From positions 1 to 9,171 of the forward strand of contig JABDIZ010000006.1 in NCBI GenBank assembly GCA_013003465.1: a stretch of 9,171 nucleotides of DNA, in the 5' to 3' direction. The notes beneath the pieces are model-generated. The model was not told where the DNA came from and searched no databases. It was given only the letters and a program-made list of their open reading frames with translations. This document shows, piece by piece, positions 1 through 6,569 of the stretch. This DNA is from Rhodothermaceae bacterium. Lineage in GTDB: Bacteria > Bacteroidota > Rhodothermia > Rhodothermales > Rubricoccaceae. Every line of letters starts with the position of its first letter. The first letter of the stretch is position 1. Both the position numbers and the translations under genes were made by a program.

Positions 1-74
1 CCCGACGGCCCTGCCGGACCGGTACAGGCGGCGAGCGCGAGGAAGGCAAGGAGCGGAAGCAGCCGGAGTCGCAT
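1..74 (-). CDS. Lipoprotein, N-terminal part (runs off left edge)
   Basis: An ATG at 74-72 on the minus strand opens a frame that continues through the left edge without a stop. The 24 visible residues form a textbook lipoprotein signal peptide: Arg residues at positions 2 and 4, a Leu/Ala-rich stretch, and a lipobox LAAC with the Cys at about residue 17, followed by TGPAGPSG. The mature protein should therefore be lipid-anchored in a membrane. Its function cannot be judged because the body lies outside the window. The start is only 5 bases beyond the deoC stop codon, so it is probably co-transcribed with deoC. No Shine-Dalgarno sequence is visible, as for the other genes here. Confidence 0.72.
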   Translation of the reverse strand, partial: MRLRLLPLLAFLALAACTGPAGPS

Positions 75-79
75 CGGGA

Positions 80-934
80 TCAGTAGTCGGTGTCGGCGGC
101 GAGGCCTTTCAAAATAGCCACGCCGGCGCTCGCGCCGAGCCGCGTAGCGCCGTGCTCCACCATCTCAAAGGCGTCCTCGGCCGAGCGAATGCCGCCGGAG
201 GCCTTCACGCCCATCCGGTCACCGACGACCCGGCGCATCAGCGCCACGTCCTCCGGCTTGGCGCCGTGCGAGGCGAACCCCGTCGAGGTCTTGACGAAGT
301 CAGCCCCGGCGTTCTGGCTCAACACGCACGCAATCACTTTTTCCTCATCGGTCAGGAGCGCGGTCTCCAGGATCACCTTGACGGTGCGCCCCTGCGCCGC
401 CTCCACGACAGCTCGGATGTCGGCCTCGACCTCGTCGTAGCGGCGGCTCTTGACCCGCCCGATGCCAACAACCATGTCGATCTCGGAGGCCCCGTCGCGG
501 ACGGCGATCTCGGTCTCAAACGCCTTGACGGGCGTACGGTTGGCACCGTGCGGGAAGCCAATCACCGTGCAGACGAGCGACGTGGCGCCGCTCAAGGCCT
601 CGGCGGCGAGCGGGACCCAGACGGGGCTCACACAGACGCTAGCGAAGCAGTGTTCGCGCGCCTCTGCGCATAGGTCACGAATGGTGTCAGCCGTCGTCTC
701 CGGCTTGAGCACCGTGTGGTCGATCAGCCGCGCGAGTGGCGGCGCCAGCAGGCAGGCGTTGACCGCTACCGGATCGTTCGGCAGCCGGTCGGCGCGCAGC
801 CCCAGGCGACCCGCTCCAGCACCGACGAGCCGCTCGAGCGCCTGCTCGGTAGCCGCATCGCAGCCGCATGCAGCGTCGTTGCTGAACTCGCGGTCGAGCG
901 CTGTGCGGAGGAGTTGTCGGTCCGTCTGGTTCAA
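80..934 (-). CDS. deoC: Deoxyribose-phosphate aldolase (DeoC)
   Basis: This cytosolic class I aldolase cleaves 2-deoxyribose 5-phosphate to glyceraldehyde 3-phosphate and acetaldehyde in deoxynucleoside catabolism. Family signatures are clear over residues 68-275: IDHTVLKPETT (71-81), TVIGFPHGAN (123-132), EIDMVVGIG (151-159), VKVILETALL (185-194), FVKTSTGF (213-220) and VKASGGIRS (243-251). By alignment from memory with the E. coli enzyme, Lys215 is the Schiff-base lysine, Lys244 the helper lysine and Asp153 the catalytic aspartate, so the enzyme looks active. At 284 residues it is longer than the usual 220-260 because about 65 residues precede the barrel. The start codon is TTG (934-932). 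No ATG or GTG occurs between it and the conserved core, and an in-frame TGA lies just upstream, so TTG is the best choice but not proven. It follows the response-regulator gene on the same strand, 82 bases away. Confidence 0.93.
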   Translation of the reverse strand: MNQTDRQLLRTALDREFSNDAACGCDAATEQALERLVGAGAGRLGLRADRLPNDPVAVNACLLAPPLARLIDHTVLKPETTADTIRDLCAEAREHCFASVCVSPVWVPLAAEALSGATSLVCTVIGFPHGANRTPVKAFETEIAVRDGASEIDMVVGIGRVKSRRYDEVEADIRAVVEAAQGRTVKVILETALLTDEEKVIACVLSQNAGADFVKTSTGFASHGAKPEDVALMRRVVGDRMGVKASGGIRSAEDAFEMVEHGATRLGASAGVAILKGLAADTDY

Positions 935-1016
935 GGTTGGATGGCTTCAGGGTGAAGAGTTACGCAGCAACGGTTCGAGGCAAACAACCTTCAACCCCGA
1001 AGCGGCACCATATAAC
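935..1016 (-). promoter_or_regulatory. Gap upstream of deoC, possible promoter
   Basis: These 82 bases separate the regulator stop from the deoC TTG. On the minus strand a TTTG at about 984-981 is followed 18 bases later by TAACTCTTC (962-954). This loosely resembles the Bacteroidota -33/-7 pattern (TTTG, about 19 bases, TAnnTTTG), but the -7 box is a poor match. Short inverted motifs also occur here (AAGGTTG at 933-939 with CAACCTT at 985-991; GCTTC at 944-948 with GAAGC at 999-1003), but they do not nest into one hairpin. Whether deoC has its own promoter or is read through from the regulator is open. Confidence 0.25.
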
Positions 1017-2405
1017 TCAACTCGTCATCTCCTCGACTTCCTCGTCGAGGTTGAACTTCTTGCGCTTCTCCCAGAGCGTCTTCTTCGAGATGCCCAGCAG
1101 GCGCGCCACCTCCGCGTAGGAGGTCTTCTTGGTGGAGAGGATGTGCTTGATGTACTCGTACTCCAGGTCTTCGAGCGTCCCACCCGAACGATACCGGAAG
1201 TAGCCGTCGGCGCTCTCCGGCTCGAAGCCTTCCGTCTTGAGCAGCACGAGGTCTTTTGCGTCCAGCAGCGGGCTCTTGGCGAAGATGAGTGCGCGTTCGA
1301 GCACGTTGCGCAGCTCGCGGACGTTGCCCGGCCAGTCGTGCGCCAGCAGCTTGTCCTCGGCAGCTTCGGTAAAGCCCTCGAACTCCTTGTTAAAGTCTGT
1401 CGCGTAGCTCTTGGCCACTTCCGTGGCGATGAGTAGCGTGTCCTTGCCCATCTGCCGGAGCGCGGGCAGCTTGATGGAGACGACGTTGATGCGGAAGAAG
1501 AGGTCCTTACGGAATTTCTTCTCGCCGATGCGCTCTTCGAGCGGCGCGTTCGTCGCGCAGATGATGCGTGTGGTCACTCGAACATCGTCCACACCGCCGA
1601 GGCGACGGAACGTCCGGCTCTCGAGAAACGAGAGCAGCTTGGCCTGCAACGCGAGGCTCATCGAGTCGATCTCATCGAGGAAGACCGTGCCGCCGTCGGC
1701 GATTTCGAGCAGGCCCATCTTGGAGGCGCGGGCGTCGGTGAAGGCGCCCTTTTCGTAACCGAAGAGTTCGGATTCGAGCAGGTTGTCGGGGAGCGCGGCG
1801 CAGTTGATCTCCATGAAGCGCCCGCTGTGCTTCGCGGAATAGTGGAGCGTCTGCGCGACGAGGTTCTTGCCCGTGCCGGTCTCGCCCCGGATCAGGACGA
1901 TGGTGTTCGGGATGTCTTTGAGCGTCTGAATGGTCTCCCGGATTTCTTCGATCTCGGGGCTCGACCCGATGATCTTGGCGACCGAGTGCTTCTGCTTGCG
2001 CTCCTTCTTGATCTCCTGCAACTCGGCCTTGTCGGCGTAGAGGTCGAGCGCCTTCGCGAGCAGCGTGCGCATCTCCTCCAGGTTGACCGGCTTCTGGAGG
2101 TAGTGGAAGGCCCCGAGCCGCATCGCCTCCACGGCGGTCTGCACCGACGAGTGCGCCGTCATGATGATGATGGGCAGCGTCAGGTCGCGGTCGCGGAGTT
2201 CCTCGATGAGCTGGATGCCGGTGATCTCGGGCATCATCAGGTCGGTGAGGATGAGATCGGGCACTGTCCCGGCGTCGAGTTGCTCCAGCATGTCGGACGC
2301 GCTGACGAAGGCCTGGGCGAGGTAGCCATCGCGCTGGAGCACGGTGGCGAATAACTCCCCGATCTTGGGGTCGTCGTCTACGATGAAAATGCGTTTCTGA
2401 CTCAT
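1017..2405 (-). CDS. NtrC-family sigma-54-dependent response regulator
   Basis: This is a three-domain transcription activator of 462 residues. The receiver domain (1-120) has the acidic pocket at D10-D12, phospho-acceptor Asp55 in LILTDLMMP, Thr83 and Lys105. The AAA+ sigma-54 domain (about 142-375) has Walker A GETGTGKN (174-181), the sigma-54-contacting loop GAFTDA (220-225), Walker B TVFLDEID (240-247), arginine-finger region RKDLFFRINV (299-308) and sensor II WPGNVRELRN (358-367). A Fis-type helix-turn-helix occupies about 425-450 (AEVARLLGISKKTLWEKRKKF). All catalytic landmarks are present. The canonical loop GAFTGA reads GAFTDA here, a known natural variant. Such proteins hydrolyse ATP to open sigma-54 promoters once phosphorylated by a sensor kinase. 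No histidine kinase is in the window, so it is locally an orphan and its targets are unknown. The ATG at 2405 places the receiver strand IFIVDDD where expected. It lies 62 bases downstream of the lipid-kinase gene on the same strand. Confidence 0.95.
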   Translation of the reverse strand: MSQKRIFIVDDDPKIGELFATVLQRDGYLAQAFVSASDMLEQLDAGTVPDLILTDLMMPEITGIQLIEELRDRDLTLPIIIMTAHSSVQTAVEAMRLGAFHYLQKPVNLEEMRTLLAKALDLYADKAELQEIKKERKQKHSVAKIIGSSPEIEEIRETIQTLKDIPNTIVLIRGETGTGKNLVAQTLHYSAKHSGRFMEINCAALPDNLLESELFGYEKGAFTDARASKMGLLEIADGGTVFLDEIDSMSLALQAKLLSFLESRTFRRLGGVDDVRVTTRIICATNAPLEERIGEKKFRKDLFFRINVVSIKLPALRQMGKDTLLIATEVAKSYATDFNKEFEGFTEAAEDKLLAHDWPGNVRELRNVLERALIFAKSPLLDAKDLVLLKTEGFEPESADGYFRYRSGGTLEDLEYEYIKHILSTKKTSYAEVARLLGISKKTLWEKRKKFNLDEEVEEMTS

Positions 2406-2467
2406 GGGGGACGGGGCGTGAGGAGGCGAATAGGTACGATGCAGAACAGACTTCGTTCGCGCGTAGC

Positions 2468-3544
2468 TCAGGCGGACGAATGGCGAAGTTTGGGAGCGCG
2501 GAAGGACAGCGCACCCGGCAGCACCGCCACATCAAACGCGTGGGCGCCGTTGGAGAGCACTTCGCCATCGGCTTGCATGGGCAGCGGCACCGAGGAGCGA
2601 ACGGTGAGACGGCGGACGCGGTCCATGACCACTTCGGGTTCGCCGATGTGTCCGCCGGAGAAAGTCTTCGGCAACAGCCGCAACGCACGGCGCGTGGTCA
2701 CGTGCTCCACGAGGCAGAGATCGAACAGACCATCATCCACCTGAGCATCCGGCGTGAGCAACAACCCACCACCGACGGAGAAGCCATTGCACAACTCGAC
2801 GAGGAAGAGCCCGCCTTCGTGCAGCAGCGTGCCCTCGTCGGGAGCAAGCCCGATGGGGTCGACGGTGGACGGTGCACGGTGGACGGTAGACGGTGGTCCG
2901 TTGACCTGGTCGGCTGCAGCGGATACGGCCACTTCAGCAGCGGCCGACCGTCGGCCGTCGGTCGTCATCGAGGCGCGGATCTCGACGTGCATGTCGGGTT
3001 GCCGCCACTGCCAGAGCGCCCGGAGCACGGCCGCGACGTAGGCTGTGCGTCCGCCGAGGCGCTTGTACCGACGCGCCCAGACTGCTGCGAGGGCATCAAA
3101 GCCTGCCCCGATGCAGTTGGTAAAGAAGGCCTCGTGTGTGACGAGGTCGCCGCCGTCGGCGCGCTCCTGCCAGCGCACGCGGCCTAGATCCACCGGCACC
3201 GCGTCCGCGGTCAGCAAGGCCGACACCGCCGCCTGCAAATCGTCCGGCATCCCGACGGCGTGGGCGAAGTCGTTGCCGGTGCCGAGGGGCAGCACCCCCA
3301 TCGTCGCGCCAGTGCCGTGGACGCCGCGCGCCACCTCCTGATTCGTCCCATCCCCGCCGACCGCCACGATGACCTCGGCCGACTGCGCCACTGCTCGGGC
3401 GAGGCGCTCGGCATGCCCCGGCGCCTCGGTCTCAGTGATGGTGAAGTCCACATCCTTCGCCCGCAGCGCGGCTTCAAGCGCACGCCGCCGCCGACCAGCA
3501 CGGCCGCTCTGAGCAGCAGGGTTGAGGATAAAGGCGTAGCGCAT
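2468..3544 (-). CDS. YegS/BmrU-type diacylglycerol (lipid) kinase
   Basis: This is a soluble or membrane-associated kinase of the DAGK-catalytic family, which phosphorylates diacylglycerol or related lipids with ATP. In the 358-residue form the signatures are FILNPAAQSG (5-14), the nucleotide loop VGGDGTNQEV (62-71), PLGTGNDFAH (86-95), GAGFDA (146-151), GFSVGGG (254-260), TPDAQVDDGLFD (264-275) and the C-terminal QADGE (324-328). The ATG at 3544 is chosen because MRYAFILNP starts exactly where the family does. An in-frame ATG at 3622 would add 26 unlikely residues and run into the btuF control region. Between VEIRA and GLFLVELCNG (about 191-245) there are some 40 more residues than I expect for the family. 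They include a low-complexity stretch with the period PSTVHRA, encoded by 7-bp tandem repeats (2861-2895). Both sides of the insertion match the family in one frame, so the gene is intact as sequenced. It diverges from btuF and precedes the response-regulator gene. Confidence 0.9.
   Translation of the reverse strand: MRYAFILNPAAQSGRAGRRRRALEAALRAKDVDFTITETEAPGHAERLARAVAQSAEVIVAVGGDGTNQEVARGVHGTGATMGVLPLGTGNDFAHAVGMPDDLQAAVSALLTADAVPVDLGRVRWQERADGGDLVTHEAFFTNCIGAGFDALAAVWARRYKRLGGRTAYVAAVLRALWQWRQPDMHVEIRASMTTDGRRSAAAEVAVSAAADQVNGPPSTVHRAPSTVDPIGLAPDEGTLLHEGGLFLVELCNGFSVGGGLLLTPDAQVDDGLFDLCLVEHVTTRRALRLLPKTFSGGHIGEPEVVMDRVRRLTVRSSVPLPMQADGEVLSNGAHAFDVAVLPGALSFRAPKLRHSSA
2861..2895. repeat. Five tandem 7-bp repeats inside the lipid-kinase gene
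   Basis: Five consecutive heptamers read GACGGTG, GACGGTG, CACGGTG, GACGGTA, GACGGTG on the plus strand, consensus (G/C)ACGGT(G/A). On the coding (minus) strand they are CACCGTC-type units. Three units make 21 bases, so the protein repeats every seven residues (PSTVHRA, PSTVDP). Because 7 is not a multiple of 3, gain or loss of one unit would shift the reading frame. Confidence 0.9.
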
Positions 3545-3632
3545 AGCGGCAAGAGGAGGCCGTCCACACAGGGCGCGACCGCAGCGTAAGTTACGGAACG
3601 AAACGTCCGCGACGTTACACATCTACCGCACC
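3545..3632. promoter_or_regulatory. Divergent control region between lipid kinase and btuF
   Basis: These 88 bases lie between two divergent starts and should hold both promoters. Two compact symmetric elements stand out: CGTAA-G-TTACG at 3585-3595 (perfect around a central G) and AACGT-CCGCG-ACGTT at 3602-3616. Both sit 15-50 bases upstream of the btuF GTG, a plausible operator position. No cobalamin-riboswitch B12 box is seen, and the space is too short for the full riboswitch fold. No convincing -35/-10 or -33/-7 promoter pair is visible. Confidence 0.45.
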
Positions 3633-4565
3633 GTGTTGCGCTCTCGCTTCCTCTTGGAATCCGTCCTGCTCGCCCTCCTCGGCGGAGCCTGTGCCTGCCA
3701 GTCACCACCGGATACCACAGACGTAGCTGAAGAAGCGCCGATCCCTCTTACCATTGATGTGACCGACGCGCTGGGCCGTACCGTCACGGTGCCGATGCGT
3801 CCGTCGCGCGTCCTCTCGCTCGCACCCAACCTGACCGAACTCGTCTACGGCGTAGGCGCGGGCGACCGACTCGCCGGAGCCAGCCAAGCCGATGATTTTC
3901 CTCCCGCGGTCGACAGCCTACCGCGCTTCTCTACGTTCCCCCTGGAGCCCGAAGGCCTCGTCGTACTCCAGCCGGATCTCCTCCTCGCCACCGACGAGAT
4001 CAACAGCCCCACGGACGCGGACCGACTCGCCGACCTCGGCATGCCGACCTACTTCTTCACCTTCGCCACGGTGGCCGATGTCCCGGCCGCGATGCGCACC
4101 CTCGGCGACCTGATGGGCACCGATGCGATGCCCGCAGCGCAGGCCTTCGAGGCGCGGGTAGAGGCGGTGCAATCCCGGGTAGCCGGGGCCGCCCGCCCGC
4201 GCACACTCCTGATTATCGGCGATGACGTGCTCTACGCGTTTGGCGAAGCCTCGTACGCGAGCGAAGCGGTTCGAATCGCAGGCGGCGAGAACCTGACCGA
4301 TGCCTTCGAAGGCCGCGCCGCCACGCTCTCCGATGAGTGGGTCTTGCAGGCTGCACCGGAGACCATCGTCGTGCTCGCCGGAGACGACTACGATCCGGCC
4401 CAGTTGCTGGAACGGCATCCCACGTGGCGCCTGCTGCCGGCCGTGCAGAACAGCCGGGTCGTCGGTTTGAACCCGGACTGGCTGAGCCGCCCCGGCCCCC
4501 GCCTCGTCGATGGCATCGAGGCGCTTGCCGCCGTGCTCCACCCGGATCGGGTGCCGCCCGCATGA
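3633..4565 (+). CDS. btuF: BtuF-like periplasmic binding protein of a B12/corrinoid ABC importer
   Basis: This is the substrate-capturing component of a type II ABC importer. The N-terminus (MLRSRFLLESVLLALLGGACACQ) is a signal peptide with two candidate lipidation cysteines, C20 and C22; the lipobox is imperfect. The Fe3+/B12-type binding fold covers about 45-305: SRVLSLAPNLTELVYGVGAGDRLAG (58-82), LEPEGLVVLQPDLLLA (104-119), the segment with RIAGGENL (214-221) and RVVGLNPDWLSRPGPRLVDGIEAL (275-298). The PDWLSRPGPR segment resembles SDWFERASPR of E. coli BtuF, which favours B12 over siderophores. Glu69 (PNLTEL) and probably Glu211 are the lobe-surface glutamates that dock on permease arginines in this family. 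Length (310) is normal. The start is GTG at 3633 (TTG at 3636 is possible). It overlaps btuC by ATGA, so the two are translationally coupled. Siderophore or heme specificity cannot be excluded from sequence alone. Confidence 0.88.
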   Translation: MLRSRFLLESVLLALLGGACACQSPPDTTDVAEEAPIPLTIDVTDALGRTVTVPMRPSRVLSLAPNLTELVYGVGAGDRLAGASQADDFPPAVDSLPRFSTFPLEPEGLVVLQPDLLLATDEINSPTDADRLADLGMPTYFFTFATVADVPAAMRTLGDLMGTDAMPAAQAFEARVEAVQSRVAGAARPRTLLIIGDDVLYAFGEASYASEAVRIAGGENLTDAFEGRAATLSDEWVLQAAPETIVVLAGDDYDPAQLLERHPTWRLLPAVQNSRVVGLNPDWLSRPGPRLVDGIEALAAVLHPDRVPPA

Positions 4566-5581
4566 GCCGCCCGCTCGTCGTCGGACTCGGGTTGAGCGTG
4601 GCCCTGCTGCTGTCGCTGGGTGCCGCCCTGGCGTGGGGCAGTGAGGCCCTCGCATGGAGCACCATCGCCACGGCACTCCGCCACGGCCCCGGAGACGGCG
4701 CGCCGGACCGGATCGTGCAGGTCATTGTGTGGGAGCTGCGGATGCCACGCGCGGTGCTCGCCCTCGCCGTCGGCGGCGGGCTGGCCGTGATCGGCGTGGC
4801 GATGCAGGCGCTCGTACGCAACCCGTTGGCCGAGCCGTACGTGCTGGGCGTGTCGAGCGGGGCGAGCGCGGGCGCGTCGCTGTTCTACCTCGGCTTCCTA
4901 CCGCCGCTCGTCTCGAAAGCACTTTCGCTGCCGCTCGCCGCGTTCCTCGGCGCGCTGGCCGCCATCATCGTCGTGTTTGCTGTCGCACGCACGGGTCCGC
5001 GCCTCTCGACAGCGCGTCTCCTGCTGGCAGGGGTGGCCGTCTCCGCCTTTCTTGCGGCCATCACGGCCTTCGTCACGTACGCCTCGCCCGACCCGCAGAA
5101 GATGCGGGCCGTGCTGTTCTGGCTCCTCGGCTCGCTGGCAGGCGCCCGGTGGAGCACCGTCGGCCTCCCCGTCGCGCTGGCGCTCGGCGGCACACTCATA
5201 CTGCTGCTCCTCGCCCGCCCGCTCGATGCCCTCCTAACGGGCGAAGAGCCTGCTCGCTCGCTCGGCATCCCGGTCGAAGGCCTCAAGCGCGTGCTGATCG
5301 GGCTCGCCGCGGCGGTGACGGGCGTGCTCGTGGCGGCGTCCGGCATCATCGGGTTCGTGGGGCTGATCATCCCGCACGCCGTGCGGTTTCTGGTCGGCGC
5401 GAGCCACCGGCGCGTGGTGCCGCTCGCCTTCGCGGCGGGCGCGCTCTTCCTCCTCTGGGCCGACCTCGTAGCGCGGACGGTGCTGCCCGGACAGGAACTG
5501 CCTGTCGGCATTCTGACGGCGCTCTGCGGCGTGCCCTTCTTCCTCCTCCTGCTCCGCCGCACGGGCCGCCTGCCGTCCTGA
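4562..5581 (+). CDS. btuC: FecCD/BtuC-type ABC permease
   Basis: This is the inner-membrane channel of the importer served by the preceding binding protein. It has 339 residues, close to the family norm of about 330. About ten hydrophobic segments are seen (roughly 5-26, 62-82, 94-112, 121-141, 150-172, 183-196, 199-219, 245-271, 284-303, 313-331). Family motifs include WELRMPRAVLALAVGGGLA (57-75), GVAMQALVRNPLAEPYVLGVSSGAS (78-102), SLGIPVEG (233-240), the cytoplasmic coupling region before FVGLIIPHAVRFLVG (265-279), and the end stretch LPVGILTALCGVPFFLLLL (313-331). The ATG at 4562 overlaps the btuF stop and is followed directly by the first membrane helix. The open frame extends upstream to 4337, but that part is shadow. 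No ATPase (BtuD) gene follows: the next gene is on the other strand and its stop codon is one base away. Confidence 0.93.
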   Translation: MSRPLVVGLGLSVALLLSLGAALAWGSEALAWSTIATALRHGPGDGAPDRIVQVIVWELRMPRAVLALAVGGGLAVIGVAMQALVRNPLAEPYVLGVSSGASAGASLFYLGFLPPLVSKALSLPLAAFLGALAAIIVVFAVARTGPRLSTARLLLAGVAVSAFLAAITAFVTYASPDPQKMRAVLFWLLGSLAGARWSTVGLPVALALGGTLILLLLARPLDALLTGEEPARSLGIPVEGLKRVLIGLAAAVTGVLVAASGIIGFVGLIIPHAVRFLVGASHRRVVPLAFAAGALFLLWADLVARTVLPGQELPVGILTALCGVPFFLLLLRRTGRLPS

Positions 5582-5582
5582 C

Positions 5583-6569
5583 TCAGTCCCTGTAGAGCAC
5601 CTCGACCAGCACCTCGCCGACCTGCTGGAGACTGGCGGCGCTACACGCGGCGGGCACGTCGTTCGTCGTGTGCCAAGTCGCGGGGAACGGGTAGTGGATC
5701 AGGTCGATCATCGGCACGCCGTTCTGAAGAAAGGCGATGTGATCGTCCACGACGGGTCCGCCGGGCTCGTCGAGAAATGCCGTCGCGCCGACGCGTTCGG
5801 CGGCAGCCCAGACTCGCTCCATCACATTCGGGGCGTTGATGCGCGAGTAGGCCTCCTGAGGGATGCGGAGGTCGGCGTCGCAGACCATGTCGAGGAGGAT
5901 GCCGTACTGCGGGCGGTAGTTGGGATTCGCGTCCACGAACGCCTGCGAGCCGAGCGCAAAGGGATTGAAGGGGGCCGTCGAGTCCGCATCGGGCGCACGA
6001 TCGTCGCCGAGGTCTTCGAGGTCGAAGAAGATCAGGTCTACGCCGATATCGAGCGGGTGGGCGTCGAGGATGCGGGCCAGTTCCAGCAACACGGCCACGC
6101 CGGAGGCACCGTCGTTGGCGCCGGGCACGGGCTCCGTGCGCCTCGTCGTATCGGGGTCCTGGTCGGCGAAGCGGCGCGTGTCCCAGTGCGCGGCGAGGAG
6201 GATGCGCTGCCCGCCTTCCGGCTGCAGGTTGAACGAGGCCACGACGTTGGTGCCGTTCCAGACCTGTGTCGAATCGTGGGCGTCGCGGTGGGTGAACGGC
6301 TGGAGGTTGATCGCGTCAGCGTAGGGGGCGAGCCGCGTGCGGAGCCATTCGGGAAACAGGTCGTGGGTCTCGGTGCCGGGCGCGCGGGGTCCGAGCGCGA
6401 CCTGCTCCTCAATCAGCGCGAGCGCGTGATTCCCGTCGAAGGCGGGCACGGGGGAGGAGCGCATGAACCAGAGCGTGAGCAGGACGAGCCCGAGTAGGAC
6501 GGCGGCCCCGACGAGCAGAAGCCCGCGTCGAGGCAGAGCGGCGTTCGCTTTCCGACGTGCCCGGCTCAT
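5583..6569 (-). CDS. Membrane-anchored glutaminyl-cyclase-like M28 zinc enzyme
   Basis: This belongs to the M28 metallopeptidase clan and is closest in motifs to glutaminyl-peptide cyclotransferases, which form N-terminal pyroglutamate. An N-terminal signal anchor (basic residues 1-15, hydrophobic 16-36) should hold it in the inner membrane with the catalytic domain outside. Motifs in order are LLAAHWDTR (124-132), VPGANDGASGVAVLLELAR (148-166), LIFFDLEDLGD (179-189), LGSQAFV (206-212), GILLDMVCD (223-231), VVDDHIAFLQNGVP (273-286) and PFPATWHTTND (294-304). By comparison with human QC from memory, Asp153, Asp186 and His300 would bind zinc, with Glu185, Asp228 and Asp276 near the active centre. 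The usual second Glu of the EE pair is Asp186 here. The ATG overlaps the Mur-ligase stop (ATGA, 6569-6566), implying coupled expression. An aminopeptidase role instead of cyclase is possible. Confidence 0.87.
   Translation of the reverse strand: MSRARRKANAALPRRGLLLVGAAVLLGLVLLTLWFMRSSPVPAFDGNHALALIEEQVALGPRAPGTETHDLFPEWLRTRLAPYADAINLQPFTHRDAHDSTQVWNGTNVVASFNLQPEGGQRILLAAHWDTRRFADQDPDTTRRTEPVPGANDGASGVAVLLELARILDAHPLDIGVDLIFFDLEDLGDDRAPDADSTAPFNPFALGSQAFVDANPNYRPQYGILLDMVCDADLRIPQEAYSRINAPNVMERVWAAAERVGATAFLDEPGGPVVDDHIAFLQNGVPMIDLIHYPFPATWHTTNDVPAACSAASLQQVGEVLVEVLYRD

Noticed and set aside
541..560. TGGCACCGTGCGGGAAGC resembling a sigma-54 promoter
   Set aside because: The GC that must follow GG by ten bases is missing, and the site lies inside deoC with no gene start after it.
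450..1436. A 328-codon plus-strand frame across deoC and the regulator
   Set aside because: It runs antisense through two well-supported genes and has no recognisable domain.
2459..2490. GCGTAGCTCAGGCGG looks like the 5' part of a tRNA (D-arm TAGCTCAG)
   Set aside because: No anticodon arm, T-arm (GGTTCGA) or matching acceptor stem follows at the right distance. The bases are the end and stop codon of the lipid-kinase gene.
2861..2895. CRISPR-like repeats
   Set aside because: The units are 7 bp, contiguous and without spacers, so this is a simple tandem repeat inside a gene.
3545..3622. Longer start (ATG at 3622) for the lipid kinase
   Set aside because: It adds 26 Cys/Arg-rich residues with no family counterpart and runs into the btuF control region. 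The ATG at 3544 matches the family start exactly.
3545..3632. Cobalamin riboswitch upstream of btuF
   Set aside because: The leader is too short and I find no B12-box-like sequence.
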